The notes beneath the pieces were generated by a model. That model worked only from the letters and a program-made list of their open reading frames with translations. It was not told the origin of the DNA and made no database searches. A DNA stretch of 64,000 nt from Bin87 sp965197635 (lineage in GTDB: Bacteria; Chloroflexota; Dehalococcoidia; Lucifugimonadales; UBA3495): assembly GCA_965197635.1 (NCBI GenBank), contig CBDANN010000006.1:372001-436000 (forward strand). The letters are read 5' to 3'. The position numbers and the translations under genes were made by a program. Positions 41,207 to 50,903 of the stretch are shown here, in pieces. The stretch's first letter is position 1. Each line of letters starts with the position of its first letter.

Positions 41207-43447
41207 TTGCCCCGGCAGGGAATGGCCCCATGGCAAACTGCGGTCAGCCTGATGCAACTCCACCTTGAGCAAGTGCCAAAGGCGGCAAATCCGCCTGTAG
41301 CGGGCTCGGCGGCGCCGCGCGCTATCGAAAGCGACGATTTCCCTTTTGAGCAGCTCAGCCGTATCGCCGAACGCGAAAGCTGGCGTAAGGAAATCTACCG
41401 CCCCATATACCACGTTCACAAATGGTGGGCACAACGCTTGGGGTCGGTATTCCGGGGGATCCTGCTGGGTGCCTTAACGCCGGAAGGAACGGACGTACTT
41501 GACCTGTTTTACTCCTCAGTACGATTCCCTGATGCGGTGGTATTCGACCCTTTCATGGGGAGCGGCACGACCATCGGGGAAACCTTGAAACTTGGCGGAC
41601 GAGCCATCGGCCGCGACATCAACCCAGTATCATACCTCCAAGTTCGGACCGCTCTAACACTCAGAAACTCTGAGGAGTTGAAAAGGACTTATCGAGACAT
41701 TGAGAAGGATGTCGCCGACACGATTTCCAGCTATTACACCGCTCGCCGGCCGGACGGCACGTTGGGCCGAGTCCTGTATTACTTTTGGGTGATGCAGGCG
41801 CCCTGCCCGATTTGCCGCGTTCCGGTTGACCTGTTCTCCAACTATGTCTTCGCCAGGCACGCTTCTCCTAGACTCAACCCCACGGTGTACGTCGTATGCA
41901 CGAAATGCGGCGCCCTCTCGCCTGAGAACTATCGGGTCAGGCAGACCGCGTGTTCCGAGTGCGGCCATCGTTACGACGCGACTGCCGGCCCGGCCAGCGG
42001 CAAGGCGGCGACGTGCCCCCATTGCCGGTGCAAGTTTGCCATTGGCCGCACGTTACGAGAAACCGGCTCGCCTCCCTCATACCGGATGTACGCAAAACTC
42101 GTCCTGACTGCTGACGGGGAAAAAGAGTATCAACCGGTCACCGAGTACGACGAAGCTCTGTACCGGAAGGCGGTCACCGACTTGGCTGAGTCATCTGATG
42201 GCATCCCGCAGGGGACCATAGAGCCTGGCTACAACACGAACCAGATACTGAACTATGGATTCCGGTGCTGGAACCAAATGTTTAATGCCCGTCAGTTGCT
42301 CTGTATTGCCACGCTGGCCAATCGTATCAAAGAGATTGAAGATAACCGGCTACGGGACGCTTTCACCTGCCTTTTTTCTGGTGTGCTTGAGTTCAACAAT
42401 ATGTTCGCGTCCTACAAGGGCGAGGGGACCGGCGCCGTCCGGCATATGTTCTACCATCACATCCTGAAACCGGAACGCACGCCGTTAGAGGCGAACATCT
42501 GGGGAACGCCCAAGAGTTCAGGGGCTTTTTCCACGCTGTTCCGCAGCCGATTGTTGCGAGCGGCCCAATATGCTCAGCAGCCCTTTGAGTTGGCGTTGTC
42601 GCCAGAGGATCAAGGCAGGCGGTCCATGAAGGTGGACAACATCAGTGAACCACTCGTAGGGATAACTAATAGCGTTTCCTATGACCAATTCAACAAGGGC
42701 GCCAGGCTCTACGTTTCCTGCGGAGACTCGGCAGCAACCGACTTGCCGGATGGATGTGTGGACGCTGTGATCACGGATCCGCCGTTCTTCGACAACGTAC
42801 ATTACTCGCAACTAGCCGACTTCTTTTACGCTTGGCAGAAACCAATTATTGGAGATTCTCCCAGCCACCAGGCGAGCACCACACGCTCGGAATCTGAGGT
42901 CCAGAATTCGGATGCGGCAATGTTCACTGAGCGATTGACGCTGGTGTTGCGAGAATCCGGCAGGGTTCTTAAAAATGATGGCATTCTGGTGTTCACTTAC
43001 CACCATTCCAGATGGGAAGGATGGCGAAGCGTTCTGTACGCATTAGTGGCGGCCGGGTTCTGCATCGCAGCGTGTCATCCAGTGAAGGCGGAGATGTCTG
43101 TCGCCACGCCCAAGCGCCAGGCAAAAGCTCCCATCAACTTCGACATCATCATGGCTTGTCGTAAGAAGCGACCTGGAACAGCAGAGACAAAAGCAACGGC
43201 GGAGTTGAAGCCGGACTCGGCATTCAAACGCGCGGAGGCCCAAATAGAGAGGCTACGAACTAACGGTTGGAATTTGAGCCGGAACGACATAGCTGTGGTC
43301 GTAATGGCACAAACGGTCGCTGAAATCTCCAGGCATTCAGAGCATGGAGCGACCAAACTGGCATTTGAAGAGGTAGAGCATTCCATAGCTCAAGCCATTG
43401 ATCGAATCAACGGTTGGAACGCCCCGGCTAGTCAGGTAGAGGTGTAG
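41207..43447 (+). CDS. DNA methylase with inserted zinc ribbons
   Basis: 746 residues. AdoMet motif I is VVFDPFMGSGTTIGETLKLG; the catalytic motif IV is ITDPPFFDNVHYSQLADFFY, the D-P-P-(Y/F) type of N6-adenine/N4-cytosine methylases similar to COG1743. Between them lie zinc-binding pairs CPICRVP, CTKCGAL, CSECGHRY and CPHCRCKF (residues 190-280). The start is uncertain: TTG 41207, ATG 41222 or ATG 41252. It follows the broken nuclease by four bases, so the two were a restriction-modification pair; the methylase now stands as an orphan. Confidence 0.85.
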   Translation: MPRQGMAPWQTAVSLMQLHLEQVPKAANPPVAGSAAPRAIESDDFPFEQLSRIAERESWRKEIYRPIYHVHKWWAQRLGSVFRGILLGALTPEGTDVLDLFYSSVRFPDAVVFDPFMGSGTTIGETLKLGGRAIGRDINPVSYLQVRTALTLRNSEELKRTYRDIEKDVADTISSYYTARRPDGTLGRVLYYFWVMQAPCPICRVPVDLFSNYVFARHASPRLNPTVYVVCTKCGALSPENYRVRQTACSECGHRYDATAGPASGKAATCPHCRCKFAIGRTLRETGSPPSYRMYAKLVLTADGEKEYQPVTEYDEALYRKAVTDLAESSDGIPQGTIEPGYNTNQILNYGFRCWNQMFNARQLLCIATLANRIKEIEDNRLRDAFTCLFSGVLEFNNMFASYKGEGTGAVRHMFYHHILKPERTPLEANIWGTPKSSGAFSTLFRSRLLRAAQYAQQPFELALSPEDQGRRSMKVDNISEPLVGITNSVSYDQFNKGARLYVSCGDSAATDLPDGCVDAVITDPPFFDNVHYSQLADFFYAWQKPIIGDSPSHQASTTRSESEVQNSDAAMFTERLTLVLRESGRVLKNDGILVFTYHHSRWEGWRSVLYALVAAGFCIAACHPVKAEMSVATPKRQAKAPINFDIIMACRKKRPGTAETKATAELKPDSAFKRAEAQIERLRTNGWNLSRNDIAVVVMAQTVAEISRHSEHGATKLAFEEVEHSIAQAIDRINGWNAPASQVEV

Positions 43448-43455
43448 GTACGAAA

Positions 43456-45144
43456 ATGAACCAAGCTGTTGACGCCCTCGCGGAACGGGCGATACGCGAA
43501 CATTGGGATTTTCTGCCCACATCGGGCAGCCGCATCGGGCGGCACGAGTACGACGGGCAGTTGCCTGATTTCTCTGCCGGGCGGGTTCGGCGTCGGGTTG
43601 AGGAGTTGCACCAGTCGTTGGCCCAGCTGTCAGCGTTGGCGGCGGATGACGGGGTCGGCGCGGGCGTGAATGATGATGACGCTCGTATGAGCCGCCTGTC
43701 GCGCCGGCTGCTGGAGATGTTCCTCCGGCGGGAGTTGTTCAACCTGGAGGAGATGCGGACGCTGCACAATAACCCGCAGCGGCAGGTGGGCTACCTGGGC
43801 GTGGGCGGCTACGTACAGCGGGACTACGCGCCCCTGCCGGAACGGTTGCGGGCGGCAACAGCGGCGTTGCGCCAGGTTCCCGACTTCCTGGCGACGCTGG
43901 ACGGGCTGACCGAGCCGGAGCTGGGCGAGCCGATACGGGATATGGCGGTGGAAGCCTACCGGGGCATGGCGTCCTTCTACCGCACCGGGCTGGCGGCGGC
44001 GTCCGCAGAGTGCGCCGGGAGCGCTCCCGACCTGGCTGCCGAGTTCGACGCGGCGCGGGAGACTGCCGCCGTTGCCGTGGGCGAGTTCGTCGAAAAGCTA
44101 CAGGCTCGGCAGACCCGGCCGGACTTCGCCATTGGGTCGGAGCTGTATCGCCGGATGCTGGAAGTGGGCGAAGGGGTGAACACGCCGCTGCTGGATATAT
44201 TGTCCATTGGGCAGGCCAACCTGGAGCAGAACCTGCGGCGGCTGGACGAGGCCGCGGCTCGAATCGCGCCGGGAAAATCAGTGCGAGAAGCGGTAGCGCA
44301 GGTGGCCGCCAACCATCCCACCGCCGAAGGGCTGATACCGGACACGCAGGATATGCTGGAGGACATCCGGCAGGCGCTGATCGACCATGACATCATCGGG
44401 CTGCCCTCGGAGGAACGCTGCCAGGTGACGGAAACGCCATCGTATATGCGCTACGCCTTCGCCGCCATGGACTCGCCCGGCGGGCTGGAAGAGGTGGCCA
44501 CTGAAGCGTTCTACTACGTGACGCCGGTGGAACCGGACTGGACGCCGCGACAGCAGGAAGAATGGCTGACCAACTTCAACTATCATACGCTGAAGATCGT
44601 GAGCATACACGAGGTCTACCCGGGGCATTACGTTCACAACCTGCACAACCGGTACGGGCGGGCGGGCCACGAGGCAGGGCTGCCGCTGATCAACCGGGTG
44701 GCGACGTCCTATGCCTTCTCCGAGGGCTGGGCGCACTACACCGAGGAGATGATGCTGGAAACGGAGTACGGGCGCGACGAGCCGGCGCTGTGGCTGACGC
44801 AACTGCTGGAAGCCTTGGTGCGCAACTGCCGCTACCTGTGCTCGCTGGGGATGCACACCCAGGGGATGACGGTTGACGAGGCGACGCAGTTCTTCCAGGC
44901 TCATGCCTACATGGAGGAGCACCCGGCGCGTCGGGAGGCCCTGCGCGGCACTTTTGATCCCGGCTATCTTAACTACACGCTGGGCAAGCTGATGCTGCTG
45001 AAACTGCGGCAGGACTGGCGACGGCAGGAAGGGTCGGCCTACAGCCTACGGCGGTTTCACGACGCCGCGCTATCCTGGGGCGCGCCGCCGGTGCCGCTGC
45101 TGCGGGGGGCGATGCTGGCGGACGGGGGCGGGGAGATTTTGTAA
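43456..45144 (+). CDS. DUF885 family protein (putative metallopeptidase-like)
   Basis: 562 residues without signal peptide. The family signatures are IVSIHEVYPGHYVHNLHNR, which contains HExxPGH, and YAFSEGWAHYTEEMMLETEY, giving a likely zinc site, followed by LEALVRNCRYLCSLGMHTQG and FDPGYLNYTLGKLMLLKLR. DUF885 proteins are gluzincin-like peptidases or hydrolases of unproven substrate. It starts eight bases after the methylase stop but is not obviously related to it. Confidence 0.85.
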   Translation: MNQAVDALAERAIREHWDFLPTSGSRIGRHEYDGQLPDFSAGRVRRRVEELHQSLAQLSALAADDGVGAGVNDDDARMSRLSRRLLEMFLRRELFNLEEMRTLHNNPQRQVGYLGVGGYVQRDYAPLPERLRAATAALRQVPDFLATLDGLTEPELGEPIRDMAVEAYRGMASFYRTGLAAASAECAGSAPDLAAEFDAARETAAVAVGEFVEKLQARQTRPDFAIGSELYRRMLEVGEGVNTPLLDILSIGQANLEQNLRRLDEAAARIAPGKSVREAVAQVAANHPTAEGLIPDTQDMLEDIRQALIDHDIIGLPSEERCQVTETPSYMRYAFAAMDSPGGLEEVATEAFYYVTPVEPDWTPRQQEEWLTNFNYHTLKIVSIHEVYPGHYVHNLHNRYGRAGHEAGLPLINRVATSYAFSEGWAHYTEEMMLETEYGRDEPALWLTQLLEALVRNCRYLCSLGMHTQGMTVDEATQFFQAHAYMEEHPARREALRGTFDPGYLNYTLGKLMLLKLRQDWRRQEGSAYSLRRFHDAALSWGAPPVPLLRGAMLADGGGEIL

Positions 45145-45166
45145 GCGCATCCGTGGAGGCCAGGAT

Positions 45167-45721
45167 ATGACTACGGCGAGAAAACTGATTACAGCCGACG
45201 AGTTGCTGGGGTTGCCGGACGACGGCAAGCGTTACGAACTCGTCCGGGGAGAGCTTATTGAGATGCCGCCGCCGGGTATCATGCACACCGTTGTCACAGA
45301 CCGGATCGGCCGAAGGCTGGGAAATTTTGTCGAAGAACACGGTCTTGGTTTTATCAGCGGACCAGAGGCTGCGGCTTACTTCGAACGGGAACCTGATACG
45401 GTCCGCGCCGCCGACTATGCTCTGATCTCCCGCGAGCGCATCCCGGACCCTCTGCCGGACCGCGGCTACGTGTTCGGAGTCGTTCCCGATTTGGTGGTGG
45501 AGGTGATTTCACCAGACCATCGGGAGACTGCGGTTGCGAACAGGGTTCGGATGTGGCTGGATGCCGGCGTGCGGCTGGTGCTGGTGGCGTATATCGCCAC
45601 GCAGGAGGTGGTCGCTCATCTTGACGACGGTACGACGCACCGTTTCGGAATGGGGGATACGCTGACCTGTGAACCACTTTTGCCCGGGTTTGCCTGCCCG
45701 GTGGCCGATATTTTTGGCTGA
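45167..45721 (+). CDS. Uma2 family nuclease-fold protein
   Basis: 184 residues of the DUF820/Uma2 type, a PD-(D/E)XK fold expanded in cyanobacteria and Chloroflexota. LLGLPDDGKRYELVRGELIE (first Glu), RAADYALIS (Asp), PDLVVEVISPDH (ExS in place of ExK) and MWLDAGVRLVLVAYIATQEV. The biological role is unknown. It lies 22 bp after the DUF885 gene. Confidence 0.88.
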   Translation: MTTARKLITADELLGLPDDGKRYELVRGELIEMPPPGIMHTVVTDRIGRRLGNFVEEHGLGFISGPEAAAYFEREPDTVRAADYALISRERIPDPLPDRGYVFGVVPDLVVEVISPDHRETAVANRVRMWLDAGVRLVLVAYIATQEVVAHLDDGTTHRFGMGDTLTCEPLLPGFACPVADIFG

Positions 45722-45763
45722 CAAACGTTGAGCTGAAACTGTGGCAAGGAGGGCGCGGATGAG

Positions 45764-46344
45764 TCAGGGTTTGGTGTCGTACTCAATCTTGCCGTCGCGC
45801 CAAGTGGCAACATAGCCGTCGGGGGCGATGGCGCGGCGACGGGCCTTTATTGCGGCGAGACGCAGGGCGGATAAGGCACCGTCTGAGCAGGAACTACTCG
45901 GGTGTAGCGCCGGCCGTTTGTCTTCTCCAGTTGGAGGTATTGGGTCGCCGGCATTGCCGCTCTCCAGCCATCCATCTCCCAATGCAGTAACCAGCGCGGT
46001 TACCGACATCGCCGCCTGTATCATCCGGTGCAAAGCATCGCCGACGGAATCCGTTCCGCTACAGCAACAAGAGCATCGCCATACAAACCGACGTCGTAGC
46101 TTTCGGCGATTCGCTCAATGTTGTCCAGCGCCGGCCGGGAGAATGGCAGGCCGTTGACGTAGATATACCCGAAGCTGCCGTCCTTATCGCTGACACGCAC
46201 GCGGCCATCCGGCAATGACAGTGCGTCCATTCCGATGGGTTTGCCATCGGGCCGAGTGAATGGCGTCATGACAAGGCAACCGCTCTCGGACGGCGTGATA
46301 ACCAAATCTTCGGACAGTCGGCCCAAGTACTCGCCGAGCAGCAC
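45764..46344 (-). pseudogene. DUF1828-like protein, frameshifted
   Basis: From ATG 46344 the sequence LGEYLGRLSEDLVITPSESG, MTPFTRPDGKPIGMDALSLP and GRVRVSDKDGSFGYIYVNG fits the DUF1828 domain. The frame then ends at 46021 (MLCTG-stop) while a second frame continues as HRMIQAAMSVTALV, as expected for the DUF1828 C-terminal helix, to 45764. The last part (IAPDGYVATWRDGKIEYDTK) is of unknown origin. Probably a broken gene rather than two. Confidence 0.55.
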
Positions 46345-46390
46345 ATCACCTGTTGTCCCGCGCCAACTAAATTTGCCGAATTGTCGTCGA

Positions 46391-46650
46391 TTAGTTTTGC
46401 CGGTTCACCTCCTGTGCCTGGCCTCGTTGCTGGGCTGTATCGGTGCGGTAGCTGGGCACGTCAAACTCCAGGATGACGGAGTGGTGGACCACCCGGTCGA
46501 TAGCCACGGCGGTGGCCATGGGGTTGGCGAAGATACGCTCCCCCTCCGAGAAGACCCAGGTTGGACGTGATGCCCAAAGACCTGCGTTCGTAGCGTTCGG
46601 CGATCAGGGTGAATAGGACCTCGGATTCCTCGTTGCCCTGGGGCAGGTAG
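46391..46650 (-). pseudogene. IS21 helper (IstB) C-terminal fragment
   Basis: LPQGNEESEVLFTLIAERYE, RRSLGITSNL, then after a frameshift ERIFANPMATAVAIDRVVHH and SVILEFDVPSYR match the AAA+ IstB protein of IS21 elements. Its N-terminus is replaced by the IS630-like element at 46652. Stop TAA at 46391-46393. Confidence 0.82.
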
Positions 46651-46976
46651 CCTAAACCAAAGCCAAGGTGGGATGTGCATTCGGCGGGTGTTGGGAATCG
46701 AACCGGCAGTTTCGCAAGAGTGTTTCGCTCCTTGACTGCAGTACGGTCCGACAGTGCCGTTTCACCTCCTCTTTGCGGGCAGTCAGACTCGACAGGAATT
46801 TGCCGACCCGCTCCTGCACCGCCGTCTTGCTTCCCAAGCACAGATTGCCCGTGGCTTCCTCTCTCGCCCAGCCCCAGATGGCCTCAGCGGCGTTGCAGTC
46901 CGGGCTGTACCCCGGCAAGTTTGCCAGCCGCAACTCAAGGCCGGGCGTCCTGAGATACTCCCGTATCGCCTCCCCA

Positions 46977-46993
46977 GATTTTTGACCAATCGC
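46977..46993. repeat. 17-bp insertion, family B (paralogous site)
   Basis: GATTTTTGACCAATCGC, identical and at the same position as in copy 1 (12007-12023). Confidence 0.75.
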
Positions 46994-47294
46994 GCGCCGG
47001 AGCGTTGTCCCAGATGATCCGCAGCGGCTCAGGGCGCTTTCCCCTCAGTTGCCTCAGCAAGGCAACCGAGGTTCCAGAGTTGCTGTTGCCCTCCAGTTCC
47101 ATCCATTCCGCCTCCCTCGTCTCCAGGCACACCGCCGAATAATAGCTGGCCCTTTCGCCGTAGCTCGGGCTGCTCGAGGCCACCAGGGCTGGTTCACCTT
47201 GCAGCACCCACTTGCCCCGCAGTTCGGCGTCCGCCTTGACCAAGCGCTTCTTGGGCCTCTGGAAGGCAAATCCCAACCGATGCAGGTAGTAACG

Positions 47295-47320
47295 TCACCC
47301 CGTACTTGATACGGGGTCAG
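47295..47320. repeat. Palindromic insertion, family A (paralogous site)
   Basis: CCCCGTACTTGATACGGGG with the same flanks and position as in copy 1 (12325-12350). Confidence 0.8.
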
Positions 47321-47935
47321 ACAACTGCGGCGGCTCAAGCTGACCCCGAAGCGTTCCAAAACATACTGCCGAACCACCTTCCAATACCAGTTGGCCAATT
47401 CGATACCCGACGTGGCGGGCGGTTGCTGCACCGCCCCTTTCAACTCCTCCCTGCTGCGCTTGGTCAAGGGCGGGGGGAACCTCCGGTCTGCTCGAATATC
47501 AGGGCGGCAAGTCCTCCCTCACCGAAGGCCGACGCCCACCGCCCGATGGTGTGTGGGTCTCGCTCCAGGGCCTCCGCCGTGGCCGCTGCCGTCAAGCCCT
47601 GGGCCAGCAGCAGCATGGCGTACCATCGCTCCCGCTCCCGGGGCGTCGGCGCCAGAATCATCCGCCGCCGCAGGTCCTGCTCTCCCATCTGCCATTGTTC
47701 CAGAGACCGGTCTAGCTCTCTCACGCCCATCACTAACCTCTGGCAACTCCCGAAACTATGCAACCCAACTGGCCCCAATTTACCCTGTCACCCTGCACAT
47801 TTCACCTTGGCTTTGGTTTAGTACTCAATCAACCTTGAAATGGCAGGGATAGAGGCGATGGAGTTTGGTGCGGGCATCCTGGGTGGTGAACCGCCAGTTG
47901 GTGGTGGCTTGGGCGGCATTGCGCTGGGTTTCATA

Positions 47936-48103
47936 GCCCCAATCCACCGAAGAGATGAGTGTCGCGGCGGGTCGAAGGGGTAAGAAAGTGCCCATTTGCT
48001 TCTGGGATAATGGTTTTTGAAACACAAAACCGACCAGAAACAAGGAGCACCCAATAGATTGCTACCACGTAACCACCCTGACCGCATCGGGATCGCCTTC
48101 GAC
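47936..48103 (+). mobile_element. IS1380-family left-end remnant
   Basis: CCAATCCACCGAAGAGATGAG, then TAATGGTTTTTGA, GGAGCACCCAATAGATTGC and the first codons TACCACGTAACCACCCTGACC match the leader of the IS1380 copy at 50784-50960. After about 15 codons the homology ends at the MITE-like segment starting at 48104. Confidence 0.75.
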
Positions 48104-48217
48104 GTAACTGTTCACGTTTGAGGGAACAGAGGTGGTTTGCGGTGGACATTCTGTACTGGACTGGCTGCTGGGAACGGGCCGAATGGGCCGGAGATCCCCG
48201 CAAGTCTGAACAGTTAC
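48104..48217. mobile_element. 114-bp MITE with IS66-like ends, second copy
   Basis: GTAACTGTTCACGTTTGAGG at the left and GATCCCCGCAAGTCTGAACA (then GTTAC) at the right give the same tips and internal GATCCCCGCAAG box as the element at 841-953. The central sequences differ. No 8-bp flanking duplication is seen (CCTTCGAC against CCACGCCG), so one flank has been replaced. Confidence 0.8.
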
Positions 48218-48801
48218 CCACGCCGTTGTGCGCGGAGCCATGGCGCCTTGCTGCCTTGCTGCTCAATCAGGACATCCGCCGCCAACGTCACCACGCTAAA
48301 CAAGCCAAAGAGTGCGGGGGTGGTCCGGGCGATGGCTCGGTCGGACCACTGGCGCTGGGTTTCCATGCCCAGGCGCGCCCGCAATTCCTCATCGGACCAC
48401 TGGCGCTGGGTTTCCATGCCCAGGCGCGCCCGCAATTCCTCATCGGACCACTGGCGCTGGGTTTCCATGCCCAGGCGCGCCCGCAATTCCTCATCGGACC
48501 ACTGGCGCTGGGTTTCCATGCCCAGGCGCGCCCGCAATTCCTCAAAGGTAACTTCGGCCTGCCAGTGCAGCGCATACCACTGCAGCGGCGACCATCGGGC
48601 GCGGTTCAGCGCCTGGTGATAAACGGCGCAGTCGCCGTGCTGGCCAATCCCCAGGATGTTGAGGGCGGAAGACACCGTGCGCTTGCCGGGAGACCGGATC
48701 GCTCCCACCACCAAGAGTTGGGCCTTGCGCCAGGTCCTGGGGTCGAACACGTGCTCAAAGGGCAGCAGCAAGGTTACAGTGACTTCCGGCAGGGTAGGCA
48801 T
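48214..48801 (-). pseudogene. IS701-like transposase, internal deletion with 4x51-bp repeats
   Basis: The N-terminal part (LPEVTVTLLLPFEHVFDPRT, GAIRSPGKRTVSSALNILG, YHQALNRARWSPLQ) is joined directly to the C-terminal part (HWQAEVTFEELRARLGMETQ, RAIARTTPALFGLFSVVTL). The central DDE domain, about 250 residues, is missing. The 17-residue unit EELRARLGMETQRQWSD is then repeated four times. Still an open frame, but it cannot encode an active transposase. Confidence 0.82.
48341..48544. repeat. 51-bp tandem repeat, 4 exact units
   Basis: Units 48341-48391, 48392-48442, 48443-48493 and 48494-48544, each beginning TCGGACCACTGGCGCTGGGT. In frame with the transposase remnant (17 codons per unit). 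Confidence 0.97.
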
Positions 48802-49013
48802 ATTCGACCTTTTGTAGTGATTTGGTCGAGCTTACCCTGTCCTTATAATTTGTCTGGATTTTGTACAAAGCCGAGTTACGAGTGCAAGCTATTTGAAGCG
48901 AAAGAGTTTGACATAGAGAGGCGTTGAAAATAGAGTTGAAACGACGGCCGACGTTACGCTTGCGTCTGTCGAGGTCAACAACGGACTATTGATACACACG
49001 AGGAAGTTTATTC

Positions 49014-50138
49014 ATGCCATTGCAGTTTGGGGTATTCGACCACATTGAGCCCATTCCCGGCGTACCGCTGGATCAAGTTTACCGGCAACGACTGGAGCAG
49101 ATCGAGCGGTTGGATTCCGTCGGGTTTTACTCCTACCACCTTGCGGAGCACCACACGCCGGCCGTCCACAGTCTTGCGCCGTCTCAGAATGTGTTCCTGG
49201 CGGCAGCGGCCGAGAGGACACAAACCATGCGGTTGGGACCGTGCGTGTACGTGCTGCCGCTGCACCACCCGGTGCGCCTTATCGAGGAAATCTGTATGTT
49301 GGACAACATCAGCGGTGGCAGGATGGACATCGGGGTCGGCCGTGGCGGGGTGATCGAGGCATACTTCTGGGGGCAGGACTCGGATGTAGAGGCGAACTAT
49401 GCCCGGTACCTTGAGACGCTGGCAGTGGTCAAGGAAGGTCTGGAGCACGATTCCCTGACTTACCGGGGTGAGTTCTACAATTTTGACGACCTGCCGATGC
49501 GCCTGCGGCCCAAACAGGACCCCTACCCGCCTTTGTGGTATATGCGGAACGTGGAGACCGCAGCAGTCAACGGGATGCACACCATCATTGTGGGGAACTT
49601 GGATTCATTCCAGGCAAACGTGGAACGCTATTTCCAGCTTTGGGATGAGCACCAGGGGCCGGGCGCGTTGAACGTCCAGGGCGAAAAGCCCAAAATCGGG
49701 TTGGTCAACCACCTGTACCTGGCCGAGACGGACGCTGAAGCCGCAACCATAGCCCAGCCGGCGTGGGACCAATACAAATGGAACCTGGGCACGCCGCGCC
49801 GACTGGAAGTGGAGAGGCGGGGTCTGACCCAGTTCTACGGGGGTAACGCCAACGCCAGGCCGTCCAACCTGCCTGATAGAGATTCAGAGGCCAGCAGGGC
49901 AGTCGCGGAGCAAAGACCCGGTTCCAGAGGGTTTGAGGAGCACGCTGCGCCGGGAGGAGGCGGGTTCAATGTTGTAGCCGGCTCCCCGGACACTATCCGG
50001 GACTACATGGACGCATACCTAGAAACCGGCGCCAACTACTTCCTATCTGCCTTTCAGTGGGGCCACTTGTCCCATGAGGAGACCATGCGCTCGTTGGAAC
50101 TGTTTGTGTCTGAAGTTATGCCCCACTATAACGAGTAG
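49014..50138 (+). CDS. LLM-class flavin-dependent oxidoreductase
   Basis: 374 residues, a second luciferase-like monooxygenase. LQFGVFDHIEPIPGVPLDQV, GFYSYHLAEHHTPAVHSLAP, MRLGPCVYVLPLHHPVRLIE and GRMDIGVGRGG form the TIM barrel and flavin site. Residues 290-325 are a polar Arg/Ser/Gly-rich insert, and VAGSPDTIRDYMDAYLETGA is the C-terminal signature. ATG 49014 follows GAGGAAG. It is an intact gene surrounded by IS debris, so it may have moved with it. Confidence 0.88.
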   Translation: MPLQFGVFDHIEPIPGVPLDQVYRQRLEQIERLDSVGFYSYHLAEHHTPAVHSLAPSQNVFLAAAAERTQTMRLGPCVYVLPLHHPVRLIEEICMLDNISGGRMDIGVGRGGVIEAYFWGQDSDVEANYARYLETLAVVKEGLEHDSLTYRGEFYNFDDLPMRLRPKQDPYPPLWYMRNVETAAVNGMHTIIVGNLDSFQANVERYFQLWDEHQGPGALNVQGEKPKIGLVNHLYLAETDAEAATIAQPAWDQYKWNLGTPRRLEVERRGLTQFYGGNANARPSNLPDRDSEASRAVAEQRPGSRGFEEHAAPGGGGFNVVAGSPDTIRDYMDAYLETGANYFLSAFQWGHLSHEETMRSLELFVSEVMPHYNE

Positions 50139-50159
50139 TCTGAGGCGCGGGCCAGTGGT

Positions 50160-50781
50160 TAGACAGGTTCTTGGAAACAGGGCAAAGGCGCTCGGGACAG
50201 CCGCGTCTACGGAATCCCCATCGGGAGGCCCCAGTTCGGCGACAGCCGCAGCAGCGAGATGAGCAGAGCCGTCATCATCTGGGATCGTGTTCGGAGATGG
50301 AGAGACTGCCCGGGGAGTAACTCGCCGATGCATCGCCTTCCAGTTCCAGTTAAATAGGTCGATACCCGTCTGGACCGGTAACTCCCGCACCGCCGCTTTC
50401 AACTGGGTTTGATGCTTTACGTCCAGGGCGGGGGGAACCACCACTTGGCTCAAAAACCAACGCCTTAGGACCGTCCACGGAGGACGCCGCCGCCCATCGG
50501 CCAATGGTATGGGCAATCCCTCCCCAAGGCCTCGGCCACCGCCGCCGCAGTTCAACCCTGCGTCAATAGCCACAACGCATGCCACCACTCCCGCTCCCGT
50601 GGCGTCGGATTTATCGGGGACCGACGCCGTACCTCAGCTTAATCCAATTGCCACCGCTCCAGCAGTTCCTGCATCGCCTTCATGCCCAACAGCAATCCCA
50701 CTCGGTTCTCCTGACGGATCAACTCAACTGGCCTCCATTCTACCCAACTCTGACTCGGGTTTCACCTTGGCTTTGGTTTAG
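50160..50781 (-). pseudogene. IS630-like remnant, heavily decayed
   Basis: CACCTTGGCTTTGGTTTAG at 50763-50781 is the same terminal repeat as in the other IS630-like copies. On the minus strand degenerate stretches NPTPREREWWHALWLLTQG, AAAVAEALGRD, PPALDVKHQTQLKAAVRELP and TGIDLFNWNWKAMHRRV match the N-terminal HTH regions of copies 1 and 2 at low identity, with several stops. The catalytic half is absent. The 50139-50903 interval holds nothing else. Confidence 0.75.
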
Positions 50782-50903
50782 CCCGAATCCACCGAAAGGA
50801 TGAGTCTATCGGCGCACTGAGGGGGGTTAAAAAGTGTACCTGCGCTTCGGGGATAATGGTTTTTGAGATACCAAACCAACCCGCAGTCAGGAGCACCCAA
50901 TAG

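Larger units (their letters stand above)
46652..47730 (-). pseudogene. IS630-like transposase, copy 2, disrupted
   Basis: ATG 47730 (MGVRELDRSLEQWQMGEQDL). The N-terminal HTH is RERERWYAMLLLAQGLTAAA and ATAEALERDPHTIGRWASAF. A frameshift at the G-run near 47475 leads to TKRSREELKGAVQ. The palindromic insertion at 47295-47320 shifts again before LHRLGFAFQRPKKRLVKAD. The 17-mer at 46977-46993 shifts a third time before LPGYSPDCNAAEAIWGW. It shares the last two lesions with copy 1. Confidence 0.85.
46652..47821 (-). mobile_element. IS630-like element copy 2, full length
   Basis: Perfect 19-bp terminal inverted repeats: CTAAACCAAAGCCAAGGTG at 46652-46670 and its complement at 47803-47821. TA follows the right end (47822-47823) but not the left, so the left flank (IS21 fragment) has probably been rearranged. 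Length 1170 bp. Confidence 0.88.

Noticed and set aside
48341..48544. CRISPR array
   Set aside because: The four 51-bp units are directly adjacent with no spacers and are coding in frame; no cas genes nearby.
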